Origin: Pseudomonadota bacterium
GTDB taxonomy: Bacteria; Pseudomonadota; Gammaproteobacteria; Burkholderiales; Burkholderiaceae_D
Length of the DNA stretch: 10,079 nt
Assembly: GCA_023391395.1 (NCBI GenBank)
Contig: JAEWBA010000205.1
Location: forward strand, 1 to 10,079
Direction: 5' to 3'
The stretch's first letter is position 1, and each line of letters opens with the position of its first letter. The notes beneath the pieces were generated by a model. The model worked only from the letters and a program-made list of their open reading frames with translations. It was not told where the DNA came from and ran no database searches. A program made the position numbers and the translations under genes. Below are positions 1-6,041 of this stretch, piece by piece.

Positions 1-932
1 AATTGCGACTTCGCCTTCAGGTGCTCCAGCTCGTCGCGCCAGGCTTTCTTCAGCGACTTCGCATACTTTGCCATCACGTCGTAGCGGTTGGCGATGACGG
101 CCTGCAGCGTATCCAGATCGGCGACCAGCTTTTCGCGGTCGAACTTGGGCTGGGGCGGCAGCTTCTTCACCTTGGCCAGGCCGAGAATTTCCAGCGAGCG
201 GATATATCCCCAGCCGATGTCGAATTCGTACCACTTGGTCGAGAACTTGGCCGAGGTAGCAAAGGTGTGGTGGTTGTTATGCAATTCCTCGCCGCCGATG
301 ATGATGCCGAGCGGGAAGACGTTGGTGGCTGCATCCGCGCAATCGTAGTTGCGGTAGCCCCAGTAATGGCCCAGGCCGTTGATGATGCCGGCGGCATGGA
401 TGGGAATCCACAGCATCTGCACCGCCCATACCGACAGACCGACGACGCCGAACAGGAGGATGTCGATGATCAGCATCAGGCCGACGCCTTGCCATGTGTA
501 CTTGCTGTAGAGCTTGCGTTCGATCCAGTCGTCGGGCGTGCCGCGACCGTACTTCTCCATGGTCTCGGCATTCTTGGCCTCGGCACGATAGAGTTCGGCG
601 CCTTCCAGCAGCACCTTCCAGATACCGCGCGTGACCGGGCTGTGCGGATCTTCCTCGGTTTCGCACTTGGCGTGGTGCTTGCGGTGGATGGCCGCCCATT
701 CCTTGGTGACCATGCCGGTGGTGAGCCACAGCCAGAAACGGAAGAAATGGCTGGGAATTGCGTGCAGGTCCAAGGCGCGGTGCGCCTGCGAACGATGCAG
801 GAAAACCGTCACCGCGGCGATCGTGATATGAGTCACGACCAGCGTGTAAACCACTATTTGCCATGCGCTTGCATTCAACAAGCCGTGCGCCAGGAATCCA
901 AGCAGCGTGTCAAACATCGAATTCAGGATCAT
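1..932 (-). CDS. Membrane fatty-acid desaturase (partial, C-terminus beyond window)
   Basis: Di-iron integral-membrane desaturase that introduces a cis double bond into acyl chains, of the type used by proteobacteria to adjust membrane fluidity. The three histidine boxes are visible: HRSQAH at residues 46-51, HRKHH at 83-87 and HNNHH at 218-222, with H189 in the segment GLGHYWGYRN as the usual extra ligand. Hydrophobic stretches lie at about 25-45, 63-75 and 150-185. The overall pattern resembles Pseudomonas DesA-type phospholipid desaturases, but an acyl-CoA substrate cannot be excluded. 310 codons are present; relatives run to roughly 380-400 aa, so the missing part is the C-terminal tail. 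I chose ATG 932 because GGAG lies 5 nt upstream. An ATG at 936 hits a stop after eight codons, and ATG 917 in the same frame lacks a close Shine-Dalgarno. It is transcribed apart from the channel operon, 150 bp away. Confidence 0.93.
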   Translation of the reverse strand, partial: MILNSMFDTLLGFLAHGLLNASAWQIVVYTLVVTHITIAAVTVFLHRSQAHRALDLHAIPSHFFRFWLWLTTGMVTKEWAAIHRKHHAKCETEEDPHSPVTRGIWKVLLEGAELYRAEAKNAETMEKYGRGTPDDWIERKLYSKYTWQGVGLMLIIDILLFGVVGLSVWAVQMLWIPIHAAGIINGLGHYWGYRNYDCADAATNVFPLGIIIGGEELHNNHHTFATSAKFSTKWYEFDIGWGYIRSLEILGLAKVKKLPPQPKFDREKLVADLDTLQAVIANRYDVMAKYAKSLKKAWRDELEHLKAKSQ

Positions 933-937
933 TCATG

Positions 938-941
938 CTCC
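938..941 (-). promoter_or_regulatory. Ribosome binding site of the desaturase
   Basis: GGAG on the minus strand, five bases before ATG 932. It settles the choice among three nearby ATGs (936, 932, 917): only 932 has correct spacing and an open frame. Confidence 0.7.
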
Positions 942-1005
942 AGGGTTGATGTGGTAGCGCTTCCCCACCGTGGCGATGGGTCTGCGTTATCCACGGACAA
1001 TGCGG

Positions 1006-1011
1006 ATTGTA
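1006..1011 (-). promoter_or_regulatory. Candidate -10 element for the desaturase
   Basis: TACAAT on the minus strand matches the sigma-70 -10 consensus at five of six bases. It would start transcription near 999 and give a leader of about 67 nt. No convincing -35 hexamer sits 16-18 nt upstream, so the promoter may need an activator or be weak. A 12-bp palindrome lies just upstream at 1045-1056. Confidence 0.35.
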
Positions 1012-1044
1012 CGCTTTTTGCCGCACCCGGGACACCTGCGAAAC

Positions 1045-1056
1045 AAGCAGCTGCTT
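1045..1056. repeat. 12-bp perfect palindrome, possible operator
   Basis: AAGCAGCTGCTT is a perfect palindrome in the gap between the end of the channel gene and the desaturase promoter candidate. Its place, some 35 bases upstream of the -10 element, would suit a dimeric regulator. No known operator is recognised. It could also fold in the 3' end of the channel mRNA. Confidence 0.3.
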
Positions 1057-1057
1057 T

Positions 1058-1075
1058 GCATGAAAGACATCATGC
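1058..1075 (-). terminator. Weak stem-loop after the MscS-type channel gene
   Basis: GCATGA and TCATGC form a perfect 6-bp stem with a 6-nt loop, starting 8 bases past the channel stop codon. The minus-strand sequence after it is AAAGCAGC, with no U-tract. It is therefore at best a weak or factor-assisted terminator, or a 3'-end protecting hairpin. Confidence 0.3.
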
Positions 1076-1082
1076 CCAGACG

Positions 1083-2384
1083 TCATGCTGCCTGCGCGGG
1101 TGGCGTTTCCGCTCTCACATAGGGTACGGCAACACCGGCCTGCACCGTTTTCCAGATCGCCCGGTTTACATCGGACAATACGTTGGCACGACCGTTCTCA
1201 GGATCATTGATCCAGAAACCGATTTCCAGTTCAAAACCCTTGTCGGTGAAGCTGGTGAGCGTCGCCTGCGGTGCTGGCGTGCGGCTCACTCTGGGCACGG
1301 AGAGCGTGGCGTCTTCCAGACTGCGCAAGGCCGTCTCGATATCATTTTGATAGGAAATCACGATCTTGGTTGCCAACCGCAGGGAACGATCCGTCAGCGA
1401 ATAGTTCTGCACCGGCGCCGAGACCAGCATCTCGTTGGGCACGACGGTCTCGATGCCGTCGCCGCTGCGCACGATGGTATAGCGGGTATTGATCTGTGTA
1501 ATGCGGCCATGAAACTTGTCTACGGAAACGATGTCGCCGATGCCGAGGCTGCGCTCCAGCAGAATCACGAAGCCGGAAACATAGCTGCTGGCCAGCTTTT
1601 GCAGGCCGAGCCCGAGGCCTACACCGAGCGCGCCGCCAAACACGGAAAGCACCGTCAAGTCGATGCCGACCAGCGACAGACTGAACAACATCGCCACCAG
1701 GATGAGCACTCCCCTGCCGGAACGCGCCATCACGGCCCGCACCGAGGAATGGACCGTCTTGATCCGCATCAGGCGCTCTTCAAGCACCGTTCCGGCCCAC
1801 AGCGCCAGCATGAGAGTGACGAGCACGGATACCGAGGCCTGCAGAATGACCAGCAGAGACACCTTGTTGCGGCCCAGCGGCAGGATTGTCCGCTCCAGCA
1901 AGCCGGCCAGATCCGGCCACAATCCGGTGATGTAGAGCGCCGCGCCCAGCCAGACCAGCGTGGCAAAGCCGCGTTCGAAGAGGAGCACGAAACCGTCCAG
2001 CCGGCCGCGGCGCGCGAACACCCGGCGCAGCACATGGAAGCCTAGGCGGATTAGCGCATACGAGGCCAGCAGCAAGATGGTCATGTGCAGCAGATTGACG
2101 CGATGCCATTGCGCCAGGACCGGCATGGCCAGGGCAATCAGGGCAAGAATCAGCAAGGGCGGCAGCACACGGAACAGGCTCGCCGCTCCCGCGCGCATCA
2201 GCCTGGCCTTCGAGGAGGCCGGGGAAGATGCGGGGTCGATAGCGAAGCGTATCCCCAGCCAGCGGGCTAGGCTCCAGCCGAGGGCAAAACATGCGGCCAA
2301 GGTCGCCAACTGCCACAGGAGGCCGGGCTCGGATAAATCGGACCATACGTCTGATAACAGGCCCGAGAACGGATTTTTCGTCAT
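1083..2384 (-). CDS. MscS-family mechanosensitive ion channel
   Basis: Inner-membrane channel of the MscS superfamily, expected to open under membrane tension and release solutes during hypo-osmotic shock. At 433 aa it is longer than E. coli MscS (286 aa). The extra length is N-terminal: hydrophobic segments near 22-44, 70-92, 97-118, 133-155, 176-198 and 222-245 precede the pore. The pore helix is clear: the glycine/alanine-rich FGGALGVGLGLGLQ at 249-262, then a segment to about 276 and LGIGDIV at 280-286, the entry to the beta domain. VPNEML at 315-320 is the typical MscS beta-domain motif, and the C-terminal alpha/beta part runs to about 425. The start ATG overlaps the TGA of the upstream PLD gene (ATGA), so it is translationally coupled. 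Ion preference and gating threshold cannot be read from the sequence. Confidence 0.93.
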   Translation of the reverse strand: MTKNPFSGLLSDVWSDLSEPGLLWQLATLAACFALGWSLARWLGIRFAIDPASSPASSKARLMRAGAASLFRVLPPLLILALIALAMPVLAQWHRVNLLHMTILLLASYALIRLGFHVLRRVFARRGRLDGFVLLFERGFATLVWLGAALYITGLWPDLAGLLERTILPLGRNKVSLLVILQASVSVLVTLMLALWAGTVLEERLMRIKTVHSSVRAVMARSGRGVLILVAMLFSLSLVGIDLTVLSVFGGALGVGLGLGLQKLASSYVSGFVILLERSLGIGDIVSVDKFHGRITQINTRYTIVRSGDGIETVVPNEMLVSAPVQNYSLTDRSLRLATKIVISYQNDIETALRSLEDATLSVPRVSRTPAPQATLTSFTDKGFELEIGFWINDPENGRANVLSDVNRAIWKTVQAGVAVPYVRAETPPAQAA

Positions 2385-2956
2385 GGTTTCTTGTAAGGTG
2401 TCGCTTCCTGGCGATGCCGCTCCCAGTTCATGGCATAGCGCGCCGCGAGCACCGGATCGTCGCGAACGATCAAGACATTTTCGGCATTGCGGTGCTGCGC
2501 GGTCCAGGTGAAATTGTAGCTTCCGGTAATCACCGTGGCGCCGGACGTGTCGGCATCGAGCACGATCACCTTGTTATGCGCGTTCTCGTAACGCTCATCC
2601 AGCCACACCGGAATACCGGCCGCAGCCAGCCGGGCGGCGAGCTCGCTTCCGGTCTTCTCCAACTGCCGCGCATCGAGCAGGACCTGCACATCGATGCCGC
2701 GGCGGTGCGCCGCGATCAGGGCCGCGCCGATTTTCTTGTTGCTGAAGAGGTAAGCCTGCACCCGGATCTGGCTGCGCGCGGCAGCCAAAGCGTCGACAAT
2801 CAGGCTTTCGATATCGTCCCAGGGAGTGAAGGCGGCTTGCAAGCTCGGCGCGGCTGCGCTGGATGCGATCCGTGCGACGGCGCTGTCCTCTGCCGAGGCC
2901 GGCAGCAGTGCCCCTGCCATTAGCCAGAGCGCCGCCAGGCGCATCGCCCGGATCAT
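2381..2956 (-). CDS. Exported phospholipase D-like protein, single HKD motif (Nuc/PLD type)
   Basis: Phosphodiesterase of the PLD superfamily, closest in plan to the single-HKD Nuc/endonuclease group. These dimerise so that two HKD motifs make one active site, and they cleave DNA or other phosphodiesters. The motif H127-x-K129-x4-D134 is intact, followed by GSYNFT at 145-150 (the conserved G/S and N-F part) and N157, E159 further on. An upstream segment around 63-95 with YLFSNKKI matches the family fold. Residues 1-22 look like a Sec signal peptide (hydrophobic core, ALLPASA before E23), so the enzyme should act in the periplasm or outside. The total of 191 aa fits the single-domain form. The start overlaps the methyltransferase stop by ATGA, and its own stop overlaps the channel start the same way. 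A phospholipase rather than nuclease role cannot be excluded. Confidence 0.88.
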   Translation of the reverse strand: MIRAMRLAALWLMAGALLPASAEDSAVARIASSAAAPSLQAAFTPWDDIESLIVDALAAARSQIRVQAYLFSNKKIGAALIAAHRRGIDVQVLLDARQLEKTGSELAARLAAAGIPVWLDERYENAHNKVIVLDADTSGATVITGSYNFTWTAQHRNAENVLIVRDDPVLAARYAMNWERHRQEATPYKKP

Positions 2957-4209
2957 TTTTTCCGTTCGAGCACGGCCGCAAAGAATCCATCCGTCTGATG
3001 CTGATGCGGCGCCAGCTTCAGAAAATCCTGCATGTCGAGTGCAATCTTCTGCTCGGCCAGGACTTCGTGCATCGGCCTAAGCTCGAATTCCGGATGCTGT
3101 TCCAGGAATTGCGCCACGATGCCCTCGTTTTCTTCGTCCAGCAGGCTGCAAGTCGCATACACCAGGCGCCCGCCCGGTTTTACCAGGCGCGCCGCGCTGC
3201 CCAGGATGGAGGTCTGCTTGGCATTCAGTTCGGTCACCGATTGCGGAGTCTGGCGCCATTTCATGTCGGGATTGCGGCGCAAGGTTCCGAGGCCGCTGCA
3301 GGGCGCGTCGACCAGCACGCGGTCCAGCTTGCCTGCCAGGCGCTTGACCTTGGCATCGTTTTCGTGGGCGATCACGGCCGGATGGACATTCGACAAACCG
3401 CTGCGCGCCAGGCGCGGCTTGAGCTTGGACAGCCGCTTGTCCGATACATCGAAGGCGTACAGGCGGCCGGTGTTGCGCATCGCGGCGCCCAGCGCCAGTG
3501 TCTTGCCGCCCGCGCCGGCACAGAAGTCGGCCACCATTTCGCCGCGCTTGGCGGCGACGATCTGTGCCAGGATCTGGCTACCCTCGTCCTGCACCTCGAC
3601 CGCCCCGCTGGCGAACAGCGGCTGCTTCTGCAGTGCCGGCTTGCCCTGGATCCGTATGCCCAGTGGCGAATAAGGCGTGGCCTCGCAGGCGATGCCCGCT
3701 GTGCTCAGCTCCGCGATGGCGTCCTCGCGACGCGTCTTGAGAACATTGACCCGCAAGTCGAGCGGCGCGGGCCGGTTCAGCGCCTCGGCCATCGTCAGGG
3801 TCGCGTCCTCGCCGTCGCGCGCCACCAACTTGTCGAACAGCCAGGCGGGCAGATTCGTGCGCAGGAACAGCGGCAGGGCAGCGCGGTCGATGCGGGCGAT
3901 ATGCTCCAGCCACTCCTTTTCCTCCGGCGACAAGCCGCCCAGTGCCTCGATGCCGACCGCATCCATCAGGCCGAGCAGGACCAGGCGCCGCATTGCCGGA
4001 CCATGACCGGATTCGGAAAAACTGGCATAGACGGCCTTGTTGCGCAGCACGGCATAGACGCCTTCGGCAACGGCGTTTCGCTCGCGCGGACCGAGCTTGG
4101 GATGCTCGCGGAAATAGCGTGACAGGCTTACGTCGGCCGGCCCGGCAAAGCGCAGGACCTCGCGCAATACCTGTTCGGCGTGAGTAATGACGGCGGGGGA
4201 CAATCTCAT
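2953..4209 (-). CDS. RsmB/NOP family 16S rRNA cytosine-C5 methyltransferase
   Basis: SAM-dependent RNA m5C methyltransferase of the RsmB/NOP2/Sun family, 418 aa (E. coli RsmB has 429). Numbering from ATG 4209: QDEGS at 207-211, the SAM-binding loop DFCAGAGGKT at 228-237, motif IV DAPCSGLGTLRRNPD at 301-315 with C304, and motif VI ATCS at 352-355 with C354. In this family the motif VI Cys is the nucleophile and the motif IV Cys helps release the product. The first 120 residues are helical and NusB-like. The frame stays open to a GTG at 4236, but that GTG sits at the edge of a strong hairpin and lacks a ribosome binding site. ATG 4209 has AAAGG six bases upstream. Whether this is the RsmB ortholog or the paralog often found beside purN in betaproteobacteria cannot be told from sequence alone. 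Confidence 0.93.
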   Translation of the reverse strand: MRLSPAVITHAEQVLREVLRFAGPADVSLSRYFREHPKLGPRERNAVAEGVYAVLRNKAVYASFSESGHGPAMRRLVLLGLMDAVGIEALGGLSPEEKEWLEHIARIDRAALPLFLRTNLPAWLFDKLVARDGEDATLTMAEALNRPAPLDLRVNVLKTRREDAIAELSTAGIACEATPYSPLGIRIQGKPALQKQPLFASGAVEVQDEGSQILAQIVAAKRGEMVADFCAGAGGKTLALGAAMRNTGRLYAFDVSDKRLSKLKPRLARSGLSNVHPAVIAHENDAKVKRLAGKLDRVLVDAPCSGLGTLRRNPDMKWRQTPQSVTELNAKQTSILGSAARLVKPGGRLVYATCSLLDEENEGIVAQFLEQHPEFELRPMHEVLAEQKIALDMQDFLKLAPHQHQTDGFFAAVLERKK

Positions 4210-4215
4210 GGGGAA

Positions 4216-4220
4216 CCTTT
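4216..4220 (-). promoter_or_regulatory. Ribosome binding site of the RsmB/NOP methyltransferase
   Basis: AAAGG on the minus strand, six bases before ATG 4209. It favours this start over the in-frame GTG at 4236. Confidence 0.6.
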
Positions 4221-4236
4221 TTCTGGAACAGGGCAC

Positions 4237-4255
4237 CCGCGCCGCTTCGGCGCGG
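4237..4255. other. Strong stem-loop in the purN-methyltransferase gap
   Basis: CCGCGCCG and CGGCGCGG form a perfect 8-bp GC stem around a 3-base loop, in the 59-bp gap between the purN stop and ATG 4209. Neither strand has a U-tract after it, so a standard intrinsic terminator is unlikely. It may slow transcription, protect an mRNA end after processing, or lower expression of the downstream three genes relative to purN. Confidence 0.5.
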
Positions 4256-4268
4256 CCTCTCTGTCCGG

Positions 4269-4874
4269 CTAGGCGGCGATACGTACCAGTCCGTTGTCGA
4301 TCGATAGCCGATCCTCGACGAACCAGCGCACCGCGCGCGGATAAATGACATGCTCCTGCGCCAGCACCCGTTCGGCCAGCGTCTCCTCGGTATCTTCGGG
4401 CAGAACCGGGACGCCCGCCTGGGCGACTATGGGGCCATGGTCGAGCGCGGCGGTGACGAAATGCACCGTGGCGCCATGCACCTTGACGCCGGCTGCCAGC
4501 GCCTGGCGATGGGTGGCCAGACCGGGAAAGCTCGGCAGAAGCGAAGGATGGATATTCAGCATGCGTCCGGCATAGCGGTCGACGAAGGGTGCCGTCAGCA
4601 CCCGCATGAAGCCCGCAAGGACCACCAGGTCGGGCGCGAAATCGTCGATCCTGGCGGCCAGGGCCCGGTCAAATTCCTCGCGCGAGGCGAAATCCTTGCT
4701 CGGGACGATGGCGGTGGGGATGCCCTCGCCGGCAGCGAACTCCAGACCTGCCGCATCGGCGCGGTTGCTGACGACCGCGGCGATCCGGGCCGGCCAGGCC
4801 TCCGCACGTGCGGCTTGCACGATGGCTTGCATATTGCTGCCCCGGCCCGAGATCAGGATCACGATATTTTTCAT
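4269..4874 (-). CDS. purN: Phosphoribosylglycinamide formyltransferase (GAR transformylase)
   Basis: Cytoplasmic enzyme of de novo purine synthesis: transfers the formyl group of 10-formyltetrahydrofolate to glycinamide ribonucleotide. Numbering from ATG 4874 (201 aa, E. coli 212): phosphate-binding GRGSN at 10-14, AGFMR at 87-91, and the catalytic triad N107, H109 and D145, equal to E. coli N106, H108 and D144. The stretch HPSLLPSFPG (109-118) is the family signature. ATG 4874 lines up with the E. coli start. An in-frame ATG at 4883 adds three residues and has GGGG four bases before it, but it overlaps a TACAAT promoter-like hexamer. It may head a transcript running into the methyltransferase, PLD and channel genes. 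The terminator at 4904-4927 separates it from the barstar gene upstream. Confidence 0.95.
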   Translation of the reverse strand: MKNIVILISGRGSNMQAIVQAARAEAWPARIAAVVSNRADAAGLEFAAGEGIPTAIVPSKDFASREEFDRALAARIDDFAPDLVVLAGFMRVLTAPFVDRYAGRMLNIHPSLLPSFPGLATHRQALAAGVKVHGATVHFVTAALDHGPIVAQAGVPVLPEDTEETLAERVLAQEHVIYPRAVRWFVEDRLSIDNGLVRIAA

Positions 4875-4881
4875 GGCGCGC

Positions 4882-4887
4882 ATTGTA
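4882..4887 (-). promoter_or_regulatory. Candidate -10 element of purN
   Basis: TACAAT ends seven bases before ATG 4874. If it is used, transcription would begin at or next to the start codon, giving a leaderless or nearly leaderless mRNA. No good -35 match was found 16-18 nt upstream (the region reads GCTTTTCG), so this rests on the -10 alone. Confidence 0.35.
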
Positions 4888-4903
4888 CCCCAGCGCCGCC
4901 AAC

Positions 4904-4927
4904 GAAAAGCCGGCCTGACGGCCGGCT
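4904..4927 (-). terminator. Intrinsic terminator of the RNase-barstar operon
   Basis: Read on the minus strand, AGCCGGCC and GGCCGGCT form a perfect 8-bp stem with a 4-nt loop, followed at once by TTTCGTT. It begins 24 bases after the barstar stop codon and ends just ahead of purN, so it isolates purN from the toxin-inhibitor pair. Confidence 0.8.
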
Positions 4928-4951
4928 CGGAACAGCGTGCGAAGCGTGCGC

Positions 4952-5350
4952 TTACTGGAAGGAATAGAAGACCCGGAAGGCCACCTTGCGGTCGGCCCAG
5001 AAATCGGCCGCATCCCGGAACACGTCCAGCAGCGTCTCGCGAGCTTCCTTGTCGAATTTTGGCGTGTTGGGCAATTGCTCCAGCACGACGAGAAAGCCGG
5101 GCTGCGGCCCGGCTTTGTACGTCAGGTCGGTCAGGCAGTCTTCCAGCGCATCGAAGTTTTTGCCAAAGTGGCGCGGGAAATGAAAGGCTTCAGCAATGCA
5201 GGTGAGCACTTGCTGCTTCGTCGTGGCGGCAGCGCAATGGGCATAGAGAAAATGCTGGCCCAGGCGGGCCGCTTCTTCCTGCAAATCGGTTACGCGAAAG
5301 GCGCGAATGGACTGCACCACATTCGGTGGCACCGTTTTGAACAAGCTCAT
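4952..5350 (-). CDS. Barstar-family ribonuclease inhibitor
   Basis: Probable cytoplasmic inhibitor of the ribonuclease encoded just upstream, by homology to barstar, which plugs the barnase active site. The core reads FGKNFDALEDCLTDL at residues 62-76, matching barstar's YGENLDALWDCLTG. The two inhibitor aspartates (barstar D35 and D39) are D67 and D71, and C72 matches C40, while barstar W38 is replaced by E70. At 132 aa it is longer than barstar (about 90 aa), with about 30 extra N-terminal residues and a C-terminal tail ending RVFYSF. No signal peptide is seen, as expected for an immunity protein. ATG 5350 has GAGG five bases upstream. An in-frame ATG at 5410, four bases after the RNase stop, would add 20 residues and remains possible. 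Confidence 0.88.
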   Translation of the reverse strand: MSLFKTVPPNVVQSIRAFRVTDLQEEAARLGQHFLYAHCAAATTKQQVLTCIAEAFHFPRHFGKNFDALEDCLTDLTYKAGPQPGFLVVLEQLPNTPKFDKEARETLLDVFRDAADFWADRKVAFRVFYSFQ

Positions 5351-5355
5351 ATCTT

Positions 5356-5359
5356 CCTC
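5356..5359 (-). promoter_or_regulatory. Ribosome binding site of the barstar gene
   Basis: GAGG on the minus strand, five bases before ATG 5350. It is the main reason for choosing this start over ATG 5410 or 5443. ATG 5443 lies inside the RNase gene. Confidence 0.6.
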
Positions 5360-5414
5360 GGCACGGGCAAAGATCTTGGCAGGCTCTCTGTGCAGCGATT
5401 CGATTCGCATGGGA

Positions 5415-5792
5415 TTACTCTTTAATGCGCTTAAAACTCGCATAGTGATCGTCTGTGTAATAGTACTCGCCGGACGACTGCGGTTCTCCGCCGGTCACAA
5501 TGCGGCGCGCGCCGCGATTGCGTTTGCCGGGCGTTTTAACCGTGAATTCGTGATAATACCCTCGCTTTCGTTTGGGCAAAAGTCCCTCGTAGTTGCCGAA
5601 TACCGTCCCGTCCTTGGCATAAAGAAAAGGCCCGCCCTGCTTAATGAGCCGCAGGGTGTGACGTGCTTCCGGCGGAAGCTCGAAAACAGGGATTTCTTGC
5701 AAAGGCTGAGGACCACGCGCAAAAACTTGCCAGGATAGCAAGAACGCAGCCACCACAAGAACGATATTCTTCCAAATTGAGTGATTTTTCAT
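5415..5792 (-). CDS. Secreted guanyl-specific ribonuclease (barnase/RNase Sa/T1 superfamily)
   Basis: Small extracellular endoribonuclease of the microbial N1/T1 type, which cuts RNA 3' of guanine through a 2',3'-cyclic phosphate. Residues 1-25 form a Sec signal peptide (hydrophobic core 9-22, cleavage probably after VFA at 25). In the mature part, FGNYEG at 65-70 is the guanine-binding segment, E82 in HEFTV is the general base, R97 in GARRI is the phosphate-binding arginine and H116 in DDHYASF is the general acid. The E-to-R spacing of 15 equals RNase Sa E54-R69. Length (125 aa, about 100 mature) suits the family. The barstar-like inhibitor follows 64 bp downstream. The Shine-Dalgarno is poor (GGTG). 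The gene is clearly AT-richer than its neighbours. No toxin-delivery domain is present, so it is a plain secreted nuclease. Confidence 0.92.
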   Translation of the reverse strand: MKNHSIWKNIVLVVAAFLLSWQVFARGPQPLQEIPVFELPPEARHTLRLIKQGGPFLYAKDGTVFGNYEGLLPKRKRGYYHEFTVKTPGKRNRGARRIVTGGEPQSSGEYYYTDDHYASFKRIKE

Positions 5793-5833
5793 TGCACCAA
5801 GGCGAGCGTCCGCAGCCTTTCCTCAAAGACGTT

Positions 5834-5862
5834 AGCGTAGCCTGTTGCCAAGACGGAATCAA
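5834..5862 (-). promoter_or_regulatory. Candidate promoter of the RNase-barstar operon
   Basis: On the minus strand TTGATT (5857-5862) and TACGCT (5834-5839) are separated by exactly 17 bases, predicting a start near 5827 and a 35-nt leader. Each hexamer is only a partial consensus match. The rest of the 249-bp divergent region (5793-6041) shows no clear operator. Confidence 0.28.
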
Positions 5863-6028
5863 CTTGGATTAAGACTTATGCAACACATCGCCACGCTATG
5901 GCCCGCCATACCCCTTTCAAGCTGTTCTTGAATTGCCCTGCGCGTGGCAGAAACATTCTGTTGCAACACTTACCGTACAGCCAATAGTCGCCCGCGCGCT
6001 TATGGCGTTAAATACATGGAAAACTGCC

Positions 6029-6034
6029 AAGGAG
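6029..6034 (+). promoter_or_regulatory. Ribosome binding site of the PXPV protein gene
   Basis: AAGGAG seven bases before ATG 6042, the strongest Shine-Dalgarno in the window. It supports real translation of this small gene. An AT-rich TTAAAT at 6008-6013 could be its -10, but no good -35 goes with it. Confidence 0.65.
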
Positions 6035-6041
6035 AATCTGC

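Noticed and set aside
3..2045. A 680-codon open frame on the plus strand.
   Set aside because: It runs antisense to the desaturase and the MscS-type channel and crosses their intergenic gap. The minus-strand products carry complete family motifs, while this frame is a His/Gln/Arg-rich sequence with no recognisable domain, typical of an antisense shadow in GC-rich DNA.
2863..4122. A 419-codon open frame on the plus strand.
   Set aside because: Antisense to the RsmB/NOP methyltransferase gene, no domain, no ribosome binding site.
4210..4236. GTG 4236 as the start of the RsmB/NOP methyltransferase.
   Set aside because: It sits at the edge of a strong hairpin without a ribosome binding site, whereas ATG 4209 has AAAGG at six bases and fits the family N-terminus.
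5945..5965. TGGCAG followed by TTGCA, a possible sigma-54 promoter before the PXPV gene.
   Set aside because: The GG and GC elements are 17 bases apart instead of the required 12, so sigma-54 polymerase could not recognise both.
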